64,000 bases of DNA from assembly GCA_963921425.1 (NCBI GenBank), contig OY992834.1:25557923-25621922 (forward strand). The letters are read 5' to 3'. Position 1 is the first letter of the stretch. Every line of letters starts with the position of its first letter. Below the pieces are notes generated by a model. That model saw only the letters and a program-made list of their open reading frames with translations. It was not told where the DNA came from and made no database searches. Below are positions 34,242-46,593 of the stretch, one piece after another. This DNA comes from Dryas octopetala (taxonomy: Eukaryota; Streptophyta; Magnoliopsida; Rosales; Rosaceae). Both the position numbers and the translations under genes were made by a program.

Positions 34242-37200
34242 ATGGATAAAACATGGATGCATGCTGATAGAAGGTCTGTGGAGTATGAGGAGGGAGTTGA
34301 GAGTTTTTTGAGAATTGGATTACAGAATGCTACCAATCCGAAGTACATCCATTGTCCTTGCTTGAAATGTGTAAACTTGAAAAGACAAACCGTTAGAGTG
34401 ATTAGGGAGCATCTATACTTTAATGGTTTTGACACAAGATATGCAAAGTGGATATGGCATGGTGAAGTTGCTGGTTGTACAAGTAGAAATACAGAAAACG
34501 AAAGAGAACCTAGTGTCTGTGGGTCCGAAACAGTAAACATGTGCGAAAGTGCCTTTGATAATTTCCATGATAATCCATACGAGTTTATTCATTATGTTGA
34601 TGAAGGATTGAGACCCTTATATGATAATTGTGTGAAGTACAACAAGCTATCTGCATTGGTTAGACTATTCAATCTGAAGGCAAAACATGGGTGGTCTGAT
34701 ATTAGCTTTTCTGAACTGCTGGTTGCTATTGGTGATATGCTGCCAAAAGGTCATGTGCTACCCTTGTCTATGTATGAGGCAAAGAAGACATTGTCTGCTT
34801 TAGGAATGGAGTATGATAAGATTCATGCATGCCTAAACGATTGTATTTTGTATAGAAATGAGTACGAAGATGAAAGTAAGTGCCCCAAGTGTGACCTATC
34901 TAGGTGGAAATTAAACAAGCAAGGGGTTGAGCAAGAAGGGGTTCCGGCAAAAGTCTTGTGGTACTTTCCACCTATTCCAAAGTTTAAACAAATGTTTAAA
35001 TGTAGTGAGACATCAAAGGATCTTACTTGGCATGCCGATCATAGAGTCAACGATGGCATGCTACGTCATCCAGCTGATTCTCCAGCTTGGAAGTTGGTTG
35101 ACCATAAGTGGCCAGATTTTGGAAGTGAGCCTAGAAATCTAAGGTTGGCTCTTTCGGCAGATGGGATCAACCCACACAGTTCCTTAAGTAGCCGATATAG
35201 TTGCTGGCCTGTCATCTTAGTGACGTATAACCTTCCTCCATGGCTTTGCATGAAGAGGAAGTTTATGATGTTAACTCTTTTGATTTCCGGTCCTAAGCAG
35301 CCAGGAAATGATATAGATGTCTATTTGCAACCATTGATTGATGATCTAAAAGCATTATGGAATGGAATTGATGGGGTGTACGATGGGTTTAGAAAAAACA
35401 CATTTACCTTGAAGGGTATACTCTTGTGGACAATCAATGACTTTCCCGCTTATGGTAATTTGTCGGGGTGCACCGTTAAAGGGTATAAAGCGTGTCCCAT
35501 CTGCGGTGAAAACACGGATAGTGTTAGGCTGAAACATGGTAGGAAAATCAGTTTTCAAGGCCACAGAAGGTTCTTGCCACGCCACCATCCATATCGGAAT
35601 CAAATGACAGCATTTAATAACAAGCAGGAATTTGGTTCTGCTCTTAAACCTCTAAGTGGAGAGGAGGTCTTAGCTAAAGTGTCGGGTATCAATTGTATCT
35701 TCGGAAAGCAACATGTAAAGAGCAGCCTAGGTGGTGAAACTCATGTTCCATGTTGGAAGAAAAGGTCCATATTCTTTGACCTTGAATATTGGAAGTCTCT
35801 TCACATTCGACATTCTCTAGATGTTATGCACATCGAAAAGAACGTGTGCGAGAGTGTTATTGGAACCTTACTAAACATTCCAGGGAAGACAAAAGATGGG
35901 ATTGCTGCCCGTCTAGATCTTATGGAAATAGGGGTACGACTTGACTTGGCACCCGAAGTTGGGCCGAAAAGAACCTTTCTACCTGCTGCTCCATATACAC
36001 TGTCTAGGGGTGAGAAACAGGCATTGTGCAGATCTTTAATGGGTATAAAGGTCCCAGAAGGTTACAGCTCGAATATAAGAAATCTAGTATCCATGCAAGA
36101 GTTGAAACTATTTGGTCTTAAGTCCCATGATTGCCACGCCTTGATGCAACAATTGTTACCAGTAGCCATACGTTCGGTGCTGCCCAAGCATGTGAGATAC
36201 GCGATTACTAGGTTATGTTTCTTCTTTAATTCCCTATGTAATAAAGTGATTGATGTGTCAAAGTTAGATAAAATCCAATCAGAACTTGTAACCACATTGT
36301 GTTTGTTGGAGAAGATCTTTCCACCTTCATTCTTCGATATAATGGTTCACTTAACTGTGCACCTTATTAGAGAGGTTCGATTGTGTGGACCGGTCTATTA
36401 TAGATGGATGTATCCATTTGAAAGAGGCATGAAAGTGTTAAAGGGTTTTGTAAGGAACCGTAACCGTCAGGAGGGCAGCATCGCTGAGAATTATATAGGT
36501 GAGGAAGCTGTGGAGTTTTGCTCCGAATATTTGTCTGATGCAAAATCAGTTAGAATCCCGCCTTCGCGAATGGGTCAACCAACCCTTAGCAGACCTATCT
36601 CAGGTGCTAAGGTACAATCAGTCCATCGTGAAGACTGGGAGCAGGCACACCGTTGTGTATTGGAGAATGCTGATGAGGTCGACCCTTATGTTGAGTAAGT
36701 TACATTTTATCCACCACTAACACTTATAGAATAACTAAGTTACTAACACTTATAGTAAGTTACAATTTGTTAAATTTTATGAAATCTATTTGCAGATTAC
36801 ATAAGGCTTACTTGAGTGACTTTTATAAGAGTAAAAAGAAGAGTGAAAAGTGGATGCTAGATGAGCATAACCGCACGTTTATCTATTGGTCACGTGACAA
36901 GGTATTATACTTTTAATTACCCTTTCAATGCACTTACCCTTTGTAAACGTTTGGTAATAATTAATATATTTTAAAAGTGTTAATTAACCATTAATAATTA
37001 ATATAGGTGGCAGATGAGATAAACAGTGGATCAAATGACATAACACCCTCAGTGAGGCGACTAGCTCAAGGGCCACCTATGAGTGTGCTTAAATACGAGG
37101 GTTATGAGATAGGGGGTGCCATTATCACATAAAGGCACGTGACATGGTACGTTCTGTCCAAAACAGTGGGGTGAGCTTGGTGGCAAATACAATGCAGGTG

Positions 37201-37674
37201 GCGAGCGCGAAGGATAAAAATCCAGTTTACGCTGATATGGCTTTCTATGGGGTTATCCAAGAGATTTGGGAGCTTGATTATAACGGTTTTCAAGTGCCTT
37301 TGTTTAAGTGTGAATGGGTAGAGAACAACAAGGGAATAAAAACAGATGAATTAGGGTTCCTTTTGGTAAACTTGAATATGATAGGTCACAAGAGAGACGT
37401 ATTTGCTTTGGCTGCCCAAGTGAAGCAAGTCTTTTATGTAGAGGACCCACTCGACTCTAGCTGGTCAGTAGTGCTTGCAGCCCCGACTAGAGATTATCAA
37501 GATGGTGCACATGAGGATGACTTAGGGGACACTGGTGTTCACGCTCAATCCTTTACTGAAGGAATACCATCTGTCGAGGAATTTGATGATATACTTGGTG
37601 ATGGTGATAACACTTACAAGAGAGATAATTGCGAGGGCATATGGATTGATCACTCAAGAAAACAAAAACCATAA
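34242..37674 (+). CDS. CACTA transposase TNP2 (Transposase_21 family)
   Basis: The main exon is 34242-36694 and begins MDKTWMHADRRSVEYEEGVE; an upstream in-frame ATG at 34230 is less typical. Order of domains: the transposase-associated N-terminal domain with HCPCLKC and REHLYFNG; the Transposase_21 core with LALSADGINPHSS and NDFPAYGNLSGC, whose aspartates are likely metal ligands, then CPICGENT; a DUF4218 region with HSLDVMHIEKNVCESVIGTL and RWMYPFERGMKVLKGFVRNR. Small exons at 36796-36901 and from about 37008 lead to a DUF4216-type end (SVQNSGVSLVANTMQVASAK). The frame is off by one base at a G5 run near 37112, so either this copy is mutated or a base is missing in the assembly. The enzyme cuts and joins CACTA ends. 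Confidence 0.88.
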
Positions 37675-37823
37675 TCCATGCATTTTTTTGTCATGTAATT
37701 TGATGCTAATTTGTAATTTAATTTGCATACTTTCTACTTTAATTTCTTTCATTTCAAGAACGATTTGTATTTTTTTTTAGGCTGTTTTCCTTGTATTATT
37801 TACTAAGTTTACTAAGTGTTAGT

Positions 37824-38077
37824 ATTGATTAATTAATAGAGGTGAGGAGCTTGTGTTTTCCTTGTGTATATCCATGCTTTCTTATAGATGTGTATACCTT
37901 GTGTTTTCCTTGTAGAGGCATACTTACTTAGGCTGTTAAAACATTGCTTACAGATGTGTATATATTGATTAATAGAGGTGAGAGACTTGTGTTTTCCTTG
38001 TGTATATCCATGCTTTCTTATAGATGTGTATACCTTGTGTTAATTTTCCTTGTAGAGGCTTACTTACTTAGGCTGTT
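37824..38077. repeat. Direct duplication of about 114 bp between the two CACTA genes
   Basis: Copies at about 37824-37937 and 37963-38077 share GAGGTGAG..CTTGTGTTTTCC, TATCCATGCTTTCTTATAGA and TACTTACTTAGGCTGTT in order. It lies in the spacer between the TNP2 stop and the second gene's ATG. Confidence 0.85.
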
Positions 38078-38155
38078 TTCCATGGCTTACTTATGTATGT
38101 ACTGTAATTTTTTTTTTTAATTACACAATTTTGCTACAGTTTTGATCTTCGAGTA

Positions 38156-41100
38156 ATGACAACACCGAAAGGCAAGAAGGGAAAAAGAAAAGGTAGGGGA
38201 ACGCCAAAAGGAAAGAAAGGTGCAGTGTCCACACCAAAGGCAACCGAAGTCCCACCTGCAGATGAGGAGAATGTGGATGCCAAAGCAAGCTCAAGTTCGA
38301 AGCAAGCGACGATTACTACTGCTGATAGTAGTTCCACTCGGGGAATTACACAGATGCACCATGTAATTGTGAAGAAAGCTTTAGGCCGAAAAGTTCAAGT
38401 GCAGTATAATACACATGGTGTACCGGTAGGACAAGCTCGTCAGACTTTAGCTTCATACATAGGGGTTAAGGCGAGGACCACAGTCCCTATTATTGAAGAA
38501 AGCTGGCCGAAGGTGGATAAGGACTTAAAAAAAAAATCTGGGAGGATGTTGAGGTATTTCAGCTTTATTTTACCTATTGTAACCGTTAATTTGCTGCATG
38601 TTTATCCTGAGGTATTTGCTGCATTTTTTATGATTGTTTGTCCTCATTAACCCTAAATATAGGCTGCCTTTGATCTTCCCTCTACAAGCCAGAAGATGGT
38701 GCTGTCTTCAGCTGGCATTAAGTGGAGAACATTCAAGACTAATCTTACAAACAGATTCGTGCTTCCATTCAAGGACGATCCAGAGGCTTTGAAACTCCCA
38801 CCCAAGCAATATGAGGACTTCATTGAGAAACGACATTGGGAGGCATTTGTTGCACGCCGACTATCAGACTCATTTATGGTAAGCTTGTTCATTTGTGCCA
38901 GCTGCTGCCAAAAGTTGTTGCTCCAGCTACATTTGATATTTGCAAAGTATTAAATTTTGGTTATTTCAAGAACCCATTTTCCTCATGATATGTGTTATAT
39001 TTTGGTTCCTTGTACTTAATTGTAGGAACTACATGAGGCACAAAGCAAGAGAACTACAAAGAGGAAGTATCACCATAGATTGTCGCGAAAAGGATATATA
39101 GGCTTGGAGGAGGATTTGGTAAGCTTGTGAATGGATATCTGCATGTCTAGTTTAACTAGCATTTTGCACTTGCATTTTTAATGTTAAATTTGGTTCTATA
39201 GATAGAGGAAACAAAATGTGGCAGCGGAGGATCTTGACCGTTCCGTTCTATGGAAGAAGGCACGTGAAGATTCTAATGGGAACTTAACTGAGGAAGTACA
39301 ATCGGTGGCTAATGTCATTGTAAGCATTCTGACTTGTTATTGTAGTGGATTTCATAATTGATGAGGTTATTTTTGTGTAATGTAATTTTTCATGGACATG
39401 TGGCAGGACGAATTGCTGGAGAAAAAGAAGCAAGGAGAATTGAAAGTCGAGGGTGCAGTGGACGTTCTAACTATGGCTTTGGAGACTCCGGACACCCATG
39501 GTAGGGTAAGGGCAGTAGGGGGGAATGTCAACCCTACCACATACTTCAACATTCCCAGAAAACCTAGGGAACTAGTCTCAAAAAATGAGTTGGCGGCCAT
39601 GTTAGAAAAGGAGCGTGAAATGTGTAAAATGTTGTTGGAGAGAATTGAAAAGTTGGAGGCGCGGGAGAATGAGAAGGGTGTTCTTACACCTAAGACACTT
39701 CCAGGCCATGGGAGTGTCTCCGATAAAGCAAGCTGCCAGGATGAGGGAAAGTGTAAGGCTGCAGTGGTTGAGCTAGAAAGGAAGGAGGCAGTACACAAAG
39801 ACGTCATCGCTGACTGCACAGTAAAGGTATTGGTCTGAGATGGTGTTGTTTTAGCGTTTTGAATAGCACTTTATTTATGTATTGGTATGTACTATGTTTG
39901 CTTAGGAAAAGTCTTGCAAACTGACTTTGGGAACTACTAGAAAGATTGTTGCATATGGTTCAATTATTGATCTTGCATCTAAGGAAGTGCATGGGGTTCC
40001 GTTGGGTGACGCCAACCTGCGGGTTGCAATTGACATTGCCATTGATGGACAAGCTTTGCTTCCCATTCCAGTCCGAGAGGAGTTAAAAACTGTTGATGAT
40101 GCTGTTGGCAGCCATGTCGCTTGGCCTAAAGACCTTGTAATTGAATACAATGATAAGGTAAATATAGTACGTACTTTCATTACTTATGTCTCTTTATTTT
40201 TCTTTCATTACTCACTTAACCTTGGGTCTTTGTGCTTAACCATGGCAGATGCAGAAGAAACAAGTGCCTGGCATGGTGAAGGAATTATTCAAGAAGGATG
40301 CACCAGCTGAGAAGCTTGTGCCGACAAATTGCAAGCTACTGTATCGTTATGCCAGGAAGCAATGTCTGAAAGTGGAAAAGCAATCACATCTGAGATAGAG
40401 GAAGAAGTCTTTGGAGAAGTCCGAAAACTATTTATCGTGAGAGAGGATATAACTTCCCTCATGGAGATGCAGGAACTCTCCGCGACATGCATAGTGGTGT
40501 ATATGAGGTAGTTAAGTTTAATTGAAAAGCTAGTCATGTTTTGTCCTACTAATCTGCTCTGATATGTATTTTTTTAATTAAATACTATTAGGCACCTATA
40601 TGATAAGCTGGTCAGGTCAAAGATGATTGATATGGTTGGTTTGGTGGATCCGGCCCGTGTTTCTGTTGGAGTAGCAAGCTCAGAGAAACGATCAACCTAC
40701 ATGGCAGCTCGTTTTCAGCAAGGAAAAAGCGATCGTGTTTTCTTGGTGCCTTACAATTCTGGGTAAGGGTGTTTAGATGATTAACTGACTTTCTTGAACC
40801 TTTTTTATGCCTGTCATTTATTCATGCATGCTAATTATAGTGCTACCCTTTTGAAAGGTCGCATTGGATGTTGACCATAATTACTGAAGATAAAGACATG
40901 GTTTATATAATGGACCCTCTTGCAAAACCGACCTTTGACCAGGGATGGATGGACATTGTCAACACGTGAGTTGATGCTCCCTTATATATTTATTGGTTTA
41001 TGCACTAGGGATAATTTGTTGGGGTGTAACTTATTGTGTTGTTTTGTTGATTCAGTGCGATTAGACAATTCAATGTAGTTACGGGTAGGCGAACTCGCAA

Positions 41101-42025
41101 AACAATACAGTGGAAGCATCTTTCAGTATGTATTCCAAATAATTCATTAATGTTTTCCTAATTACTATTTCTGCCATTCCTATTTAAAACCCGTATGAAT
41201 ACACACTAACTCTATATGCATGCCACTGTTTTCTTCTTGTGGTCAGTGTCCTAAACAACCTGGAGGGGTTGAATGTGGTTACTACGTTATGAGGTACATG
41301 AAGGACATCATTGAAGATACGAATCTTGAGTTTGAGAGCACGGTAAAATCGAATCCAAATGACCTTCACGTACAATATATATTTGCTTACATCCTTGCTT
41401 GAAGTTTCTGAAATTTTGGTTAACTACATTGCTTATATTGAATACAGCTGGAACCTACTCAAATGGATTTTCTTCATCAATTATATTCATGTAAAAATTA
41501 AAAAATTAAAAAATCAAATTATAAGATTAAGCACTATACTTTCTGTTTGCCATCTCTTGTTTTTCCTTGCAGTAAAGAAGGGTTCCATCTGAACCTGCCT
41601 TAAAAAACTGGTCAATACCAAAACCACACTTGGCCATTATCATGGTTGTCAAAATTCTGTTTTCTACATGCTATATATTGTTCCTTTCTTATGTAAGCAT
41701 TCAACTTGTACTAAGTTCTCTTTTGTTTGTCACTAATAATACATCAAACTTAACCATTCTACTGCATGTCTAATTTCTCTTAACCTTTGAAAAGTTGTCT
41801 AGCATCTATTTCCCATGGTGTTAGTTATGTGAATTTGCAAAAGCTAGCTGCAAGCATTATTTTAGTATGAGCAAGCTTTAAGCTACCTTACTATTGAGCT
41901 AATGCAATTTTCCTTTGTGTTTTCAGTGGAGCAAATCAAAGATCAAGCGATGCAGTTACACCAAAGACCAAATTGATGATGTTCGAGAAGAATGGGGTGA
42001 CTTTGTTAACTTGAATTATGTGTAG
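38156..42025 (+). CDS. TNPA-like protein fused to a Ulp1-type (C48) cysteine protease domain
   Basis: Twelve exons can be placed: 38156-38553, 38663-38878, 39026-39118, 39202-39319, 39407-39826, 39906-40157, 40249-40507, 40592-40762, 40858-40965, 41056-41125, 41247-41342, 41927-42025. A basic N-terminus leads to IKWRTFKTNLTNRFVLPFKD and RRLSDSFM, typical of the En/Spm Transposase_24 family. A coiled coil (ELAAMLEKEREMCKMLLERI) and a DUF8039-like part (LGDANLRVAIDIAIDGQALL) follow. The C-terminus is a SUMO-protease fold with SHWMLTI (His), YIMDPL (Asp), PKQPGGVECGYYVM (Gln and Cys), so the catalytic set looks complete. One-base frame slips are seen at an A10 run near 38530, near 39220 and near 40380. 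TNPA binds subterminal repeats; the protease role is unknown. Confidence 0.82.
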
Positions 42026-42419
42026 GCTTAGGTATATATGGTGATGGCTGGATGTGCCATTTTGTGGATATTATAGAACTTAGATCAATTAATTTAAATG
42101 CTGCCATGCCTATATTTTGTAAAGGGGAATAGGGAATTGCATGCCTACTGCCTAGTTTTTTGGAAAAATGCATGCCTAGCCTACTGCCTAATAGTTTTTG
42201 TAAATGGTAGTTTTAAGTGATGCCTAGCCTAGCTAGCTTAGACATATTTGAAGGAAAGGGTAGTTAGAGATGATGAGATCTCCCCCTAATTTTTGTGATA
42301 TGACAACTTTTGGGTCCTTTGAAATATATGACATTTGATGAATGGAATGGATTGTTGAATGAAATGAATCAGTTTAGCTTATCTATGCAGGTAAAATTGG
42401 CCACTAAATAAATATGCTC

Positions 42420-43280
42420 TAGATGGTTCAATGGTGTTAACCAATTATATCAGTTTTTTGAAAATAAACCCGATATCAAAACAGGTCACATAATCCTAAT
42501 TTCGAAATATATTAGATCAATTCTAATATAAAAACTGAAATGCTATAGAGAATAGATATCTATTTTGGGAAAATAAACTGATACCAATCATGGCTTCGTA
42601 ATCAATTATACAATAAAAACACATATAATAGATGTCTACGATATCATTTTTTATCACCAATACCGATATCTATAAAAATATTTATACCAGTTCCATACTT
42701 TTTAAACATATAATTCAAATATACGATATCATTTTTAATCACCAATACCGATATCTATAAAAATATTTATACCAGTTCCATACTCTTAAAACATATAATT
42801 CACATATACGATATCAGTTATTAGAAAAAGAATGATATCTATGAGAATATAAATATCATTTTTATATCTTAAACACATATAATTCACATATCAGATATTA
42901 TTTATGAGAACTAATACCGATGTCTATGATACAGTCTATACCAGTTCCGTAATTTAGGAACATATAAGTCTGATCTAAAATATCTGTTCTTATACACAAT
43001 ACAGATGTCTATGAAAATAATTATACCAGTTATACGACTAAAATCCATATTATTAATATATATGATATCAGTTATAAATATAATACTGATATAATATATT
43101 ATAAATATATCATTTATTGCATTTTTAACCATCCAGGAAGGGAAAATATATCGTATTTAAAAAAGGAACTGATTTAAAAACCTCTATAGAGATCAGTTCA
43201 AAACTGATATGTAAACCAATGAGAATAGATATCACGCTTTCCTATATCAAATTTTAGGGGCCTTAGATATCAGTAAATTA
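42420..43280. repeat. CACTA right subterminal repeats, with an 85-bp tandem array
   Basis: The region is dense in CGATATC, TACCAGTT and AACTGATAT motifs on both strands. Within it, units start with CGATATC at 42639, 42724 and 42809 (period 85 bp), with a weaker fourth unit. Subterminal motif clusters are where TNPA-like proteins bind in En/Spm elements. Confidence 0.85.
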
Positions 43281-43281
43281 C

Positions 43282-43310
43282 TGATATGTATGAGCTTTTT
43301 TGTAGTAGTG
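43282..43310 (-). repeat. Right terminal inverted repeat of the CACTA element
   Basis: Ends ...GAGCTTTTTTGTAGTAGTG, the exact complement of the left end over 29 bases. Confidence 0.95.
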
Positions 43311-43313
43311 CAT

Positions 43314-43420
43314 GTTGGAAGAAAAGACCAATATTATTAGACCTTAGTATTAGAAGTACGTCTCTTTATATTCGGCATGCTCTAGATTTAATGCACATTG
43401 AGAAGATTGTGTGCGAGAGT
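43314..43420 (+). pseudogene. Older CACTA transposase (TNP2) fragment, right part
   Basis: Continues the fragment at 32775-32996: CWKKRPILLDL followed by LYIRHALDLMHIEKIVCES aligns with CWKKRSIFFDL and LHIRHSLDVMHIEKNVCES in the younger transposase. The homology stops at 43420, exactly where a copia-type LTR begins with TGTAAGAACC, so a second element also landed in this old gene. Confidence 0.85.
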
Positions 43421-44507
43421 TGTAAGAACCTAATTGGACATATTATATAATAATAAAGATCACCAATAATAATATATGATGTCTTGCAAACAAATCAAAG
43501 GATAATATCTATGATAAATCCGGTAACTATAATTTGGTGATTAATATTGTGGGCCTAATTATATGGATGCTTTTGATATCCTAATTAGATATGGAATAAG
43601 GTTAATTAACTAATAAGGAGATGTATTTGGTAAGTGATAGAATTCCTATGATGGGTGAGATTCTACCACATAACATCTATATAAGTCAAGGTCCATATTC
43701 TCACAATACACTTGTTCAATAAGCAATCTTGCCCCATTGAGAGATAGAATAAAAGGAATTGTTGGAGAGAGCATAAGACTTTGCCTTGCCCAAATCTTTG
43801 TTACAAGAAAATGGTAGCTTCAGGTATTTAATCTATACATGGATGTTCTTGATTATGTGTTTGGATTTGTATCCCCATCACTATGCAGATTAAGGATGTT
43901 TATAAATTTATGAACTAAAACTTGGTATCAAAGCAAGACTGCATATATAGAGATCAATTAAGGTTCTTATTTTTTTTAATATAGCAAACAAAATTTTTTC
44001 CCCATTTTTCTCTCTCCAAAATTTTATTTATTTATTTTTCTGGAATTAAACTGATAAGATGAATAAATAAAAAGTGAAGAGAAAAAAGAAACAAACAAGC
44101 TTGCACCAAAAATGGTGCGGCTTGCATTAATTAAAAGCACCAAAAAGTGCGTTGAAGATTAAATGAATAGATAATTGGACCGGGGAAAAAATATTTTCTA
44201 GATAAAGACCAGAGGAGTTTTGAATTCATAGTAAAATTTTTTTAATTTATAATAAAGTCATTTTACTTGTGTCACGTCAAAATATTAATTACACTTAAGC
44301 ATTTCTAATATTTTTTTCCAAAAATTTGATTATGTCAGTGTCTAATTAACTTGCCCTTTCCTAATTTTTTAAGTTAATTTATTTATTTAAGGTAACTAAT
44401 ATTAAAGATAATCAAGAGTGTATTTGATAGGATTGATTACGAATAAATTTAGGGATAAATTTGAATTTTAAAACGTATGAAGTTGAATTTTAATTAAACA
44501 CAAAGTA

Positions 44508-44510
<3 letters not shown>

Positions 44511-44545
<35 letters not shown>
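44511..44545. repeat. (GA)n microsatellite
   Basis: About 17 uninterrupted GA units within the copia leader. Confidence 0.95.
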
Positions 44546-44549
<4 letters not shown>

Positions 44550-44974
44550 AGAGAAAGAGATCAACTACTTTGTCCTGATTCTTCAATCAACGATCTAATG
44601 CTCCCTCTTAGTTGCAGATAGAAGCCCATTCATAACATAGGTAATTGAGAACTTAGATAGAAATTTGGGAAATATTCACCCAGTATATTGTCGAAATTCT
44701 ATGAATATTTGGGAATCAATAAGGAAGATAGACCATAATTCTTGATCTTTCAATTCTAGACGAGAAGTTGGGTCGGTTCCACCTACATTTATGAGAAAGC
44801 GAAAGTGGGTCAATTACATATTTTTTAAGGAGATATCAGTTTCCATAAAATTTTTGTGATTTTCTACTTATCTTTCTTATTCTTCTTCTTTGTATTTCTT
44901 TTTAGTTTTCGAGTTTTTTTGGCTTACACAGTTGTTTTGTGTTTACCAACTTGTTTATCTATTGCCACGTATTG

Positions 44975-45075
44975 GTACACCTTAAATGTACCAATTAATT
45001 TACATATTGGTACAATTAAAATGTACCAATTTATGTATTAGTACAATTAAAATGTACCAATTTATGTATTGGTAC
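44975..45075. repeat. Short tandem repeat with GGTACAATTAAAATGTACCAAT units
   Basis: Three imperfect units of about 33 bp alternate GGTACA and TGTACC, so each unit is partly palindromic. The array ends directly before the plastid-like block. Confidence 0.8.
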
Positions 45076-45079
45076 ATTT

Positions 45080-45665
45080 TGGTGAGGTGAATAAAGTCTC
45101 ATCCCAAATAACGAGAGATATGTAAAAAGCATGTCCGATTATGCCTATTCCTAATCCTAAATGAAATATAACGAGTAGGGATCCATATATAAACATAGTA
45201 CCTATTTAGATACGCTTGAATGACCCCTTCTCATAATTAGAATGTATATAACGTACCCTATTCTGGTCTGGTCCGGTATGGAATGAACTTATAATCATTG
45301 AATCGACTCGATTAGAGGCTCGCATGACGGGCTATTAGCTTTCTGGTAGAACGCGCCGTTGATAATTGTGTCATTGTGCCTGGGCTGTGGGGGCTCTCAA
45401 CCACATGGATAGTTCAATGTTAATTTTCTCATGAGCGCCTAGCCCTAAGATGTGCTTATCATCCTTCAAAGACTACGAGTGTAATAGGAGCATTCGTCGA
45501 CAAAAGGATCACCCTAAGATGATCATCTCATGGCTATATATTGAGAACGAATCAAATCAGATGGTTCTATTTCTCAATCTTTTTGACTTGCTCCTATGGA
45601 ACCAAGGTCGAAAAAATTGAGAAAAATCAGTCATTCACAACCACTGATGAATGATTCCTCGTATT
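45080..45665. other. Plastid-like DNA (probable NUPT)
   Basis: The text here, for example TAGAACGCGCCGTTGATAAT, GCCTGGGCTGTGGGGGCTCT and GAGCGCCTAGCCCTAAGATG, matches my memory of chloroplast inverted-repeat spacer sequence near trnV/rps12. The clearest stretch is ACTTGCTCCTATGGAACCAA followed by a GGTCGAAAAAATTGAG segment. GC content is above that of the flanks. It carries no intact plastid gene. The exact plastid coordinates need an alignment. It lies between the copia primer site and gag, so it was either captured by the element or inserted into it. Confidence 0.6.
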
Positions 45666-46593
45666 GGTATATTTTGCTTGAATCCTTGTTGTTGGTACTA
45701 ATATTTTACAATCTTTATTAAGCATGATTACAATGATTATTGGCTTCAATTCTCACTTTCTTGATGAAATTAATTTTTTTTTTTTGGGTTCATGAATTTC
45801 TTTTCCGATTTTGATTTTCTGGGCTTGTTGTCATCCTTAATTTAATTTTTATATATTGATCTTAAAATTGCAGGAATAAAATGCTAAAGGTATTGGTATG
45901 TAATTTTAATTATTGCATATCAAATTATTTGGATATTTCTATTATAGCCTAAAAGCTAACATTGTAGGTTGAGATTAAGACAAACAATATTTGCTTGACA
46001 GTACAATTTTTCTCAACTTCTTTTTGTAGAATTATTTTATTTTGAGCACTCTGTTGGGCTAGATGGCACTTGGGTCATCTAGCATATATATGTTTTTCTT
46101 GCAATACATGTTTTATTATAGTTATAATTATTATGTATATTTCTACATGTTTGAAATTTTCATTTAAGGAATATATCTCTAATAAAACTTTTGTTATAGT
46201 TTTAAGATGCTTGGTAATAATTTCTTCTTGCCCATTGGTGTTGAAATTGTTAAGGTTTTTCTTAACTCATGGTTATATTGTTAGGCCGACATTGTAATTT
46301 TAAATTATGATACATGGACATTTTCTTGCCCACATGTTTGAATTAAGTATGTTGTAGTTTAAAGTTAGCACATTAAAAAATCTAGAATGAATAAATTAAT
46401 TATCATCTTGCCCACATGCGTTGAGAAAAATTCTATAAAGTTTAGTGTTCTATAAAGCTTGTGATGTGATAAAGAACCAAAGGCATTAATAAATCTCTTG
46501 CTCACAGGTGTGATTTAGCAGTGCAACTAAAGATATATAGGGTTTAATTCAACAATTATTTTTGTGCTCTCTAGTTTGTTCAATTTTTGTTCT

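Larger units (their letters stand above)
32997..43310 (+). mobile_element. CACTA (En/Spm) DNA transposon, nearly intact, 10.3 kb
   Basis: The left end reads CACTACTACAAAAAAGCTC and the right end is its exact reverse complement; the first 29 bases of both ends match. A 3-bp duplication CAT flanks it (32994-32996, 43311-43313), as CACTA transposition requires. Inside are a TNP2 transposase gene, a TNPA-like gene with a C48 protease domain, and subterminal repeats on the right. The insertion splits an older CACTA transposase gene. The matched ends and complete genes suggest recent activity. Confidence 0.95.
43421..46588 (+). mobile_element. Ty1/copia element, 5' LTR and unusually long leader
   Basis: A block starting TGTAAGAACC abuts the old transposase fragment and runs to about 43920. 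It contains a CTATATAAG promoter-like site near 43669. It is followed by TTGGTATCAAAGC (43922-43934), a primer site close to the usual initiator-Met tRNA complement. The gag part resumes at 52093 after a Tat element inserted into this copy. No 3' LTR was found, so the element is incomplete. The leader between primer site and gag is about 2.7 kb, far longer than usual, and includes plastid-like DNA. The copy is a fossil. Confidence 0.6.

Noticed and set aside
12425-43420. One ancient CACTA element spanning the remnants at 12.4 kb and 32.8/43.3 kb
   Set aside because: Both remnants are on the plus strand and in transposase order. However, an apparently intact host peptide gene and 19 kb of other DNA lie between, and the intervening transposase part is missing. 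Two separate old copies are simpler.
45080-45665. Functional plastid gene or organelle contig
   Set aside because: The block is short, non-coding and flanked on both sides by nuclear transposon sequence.
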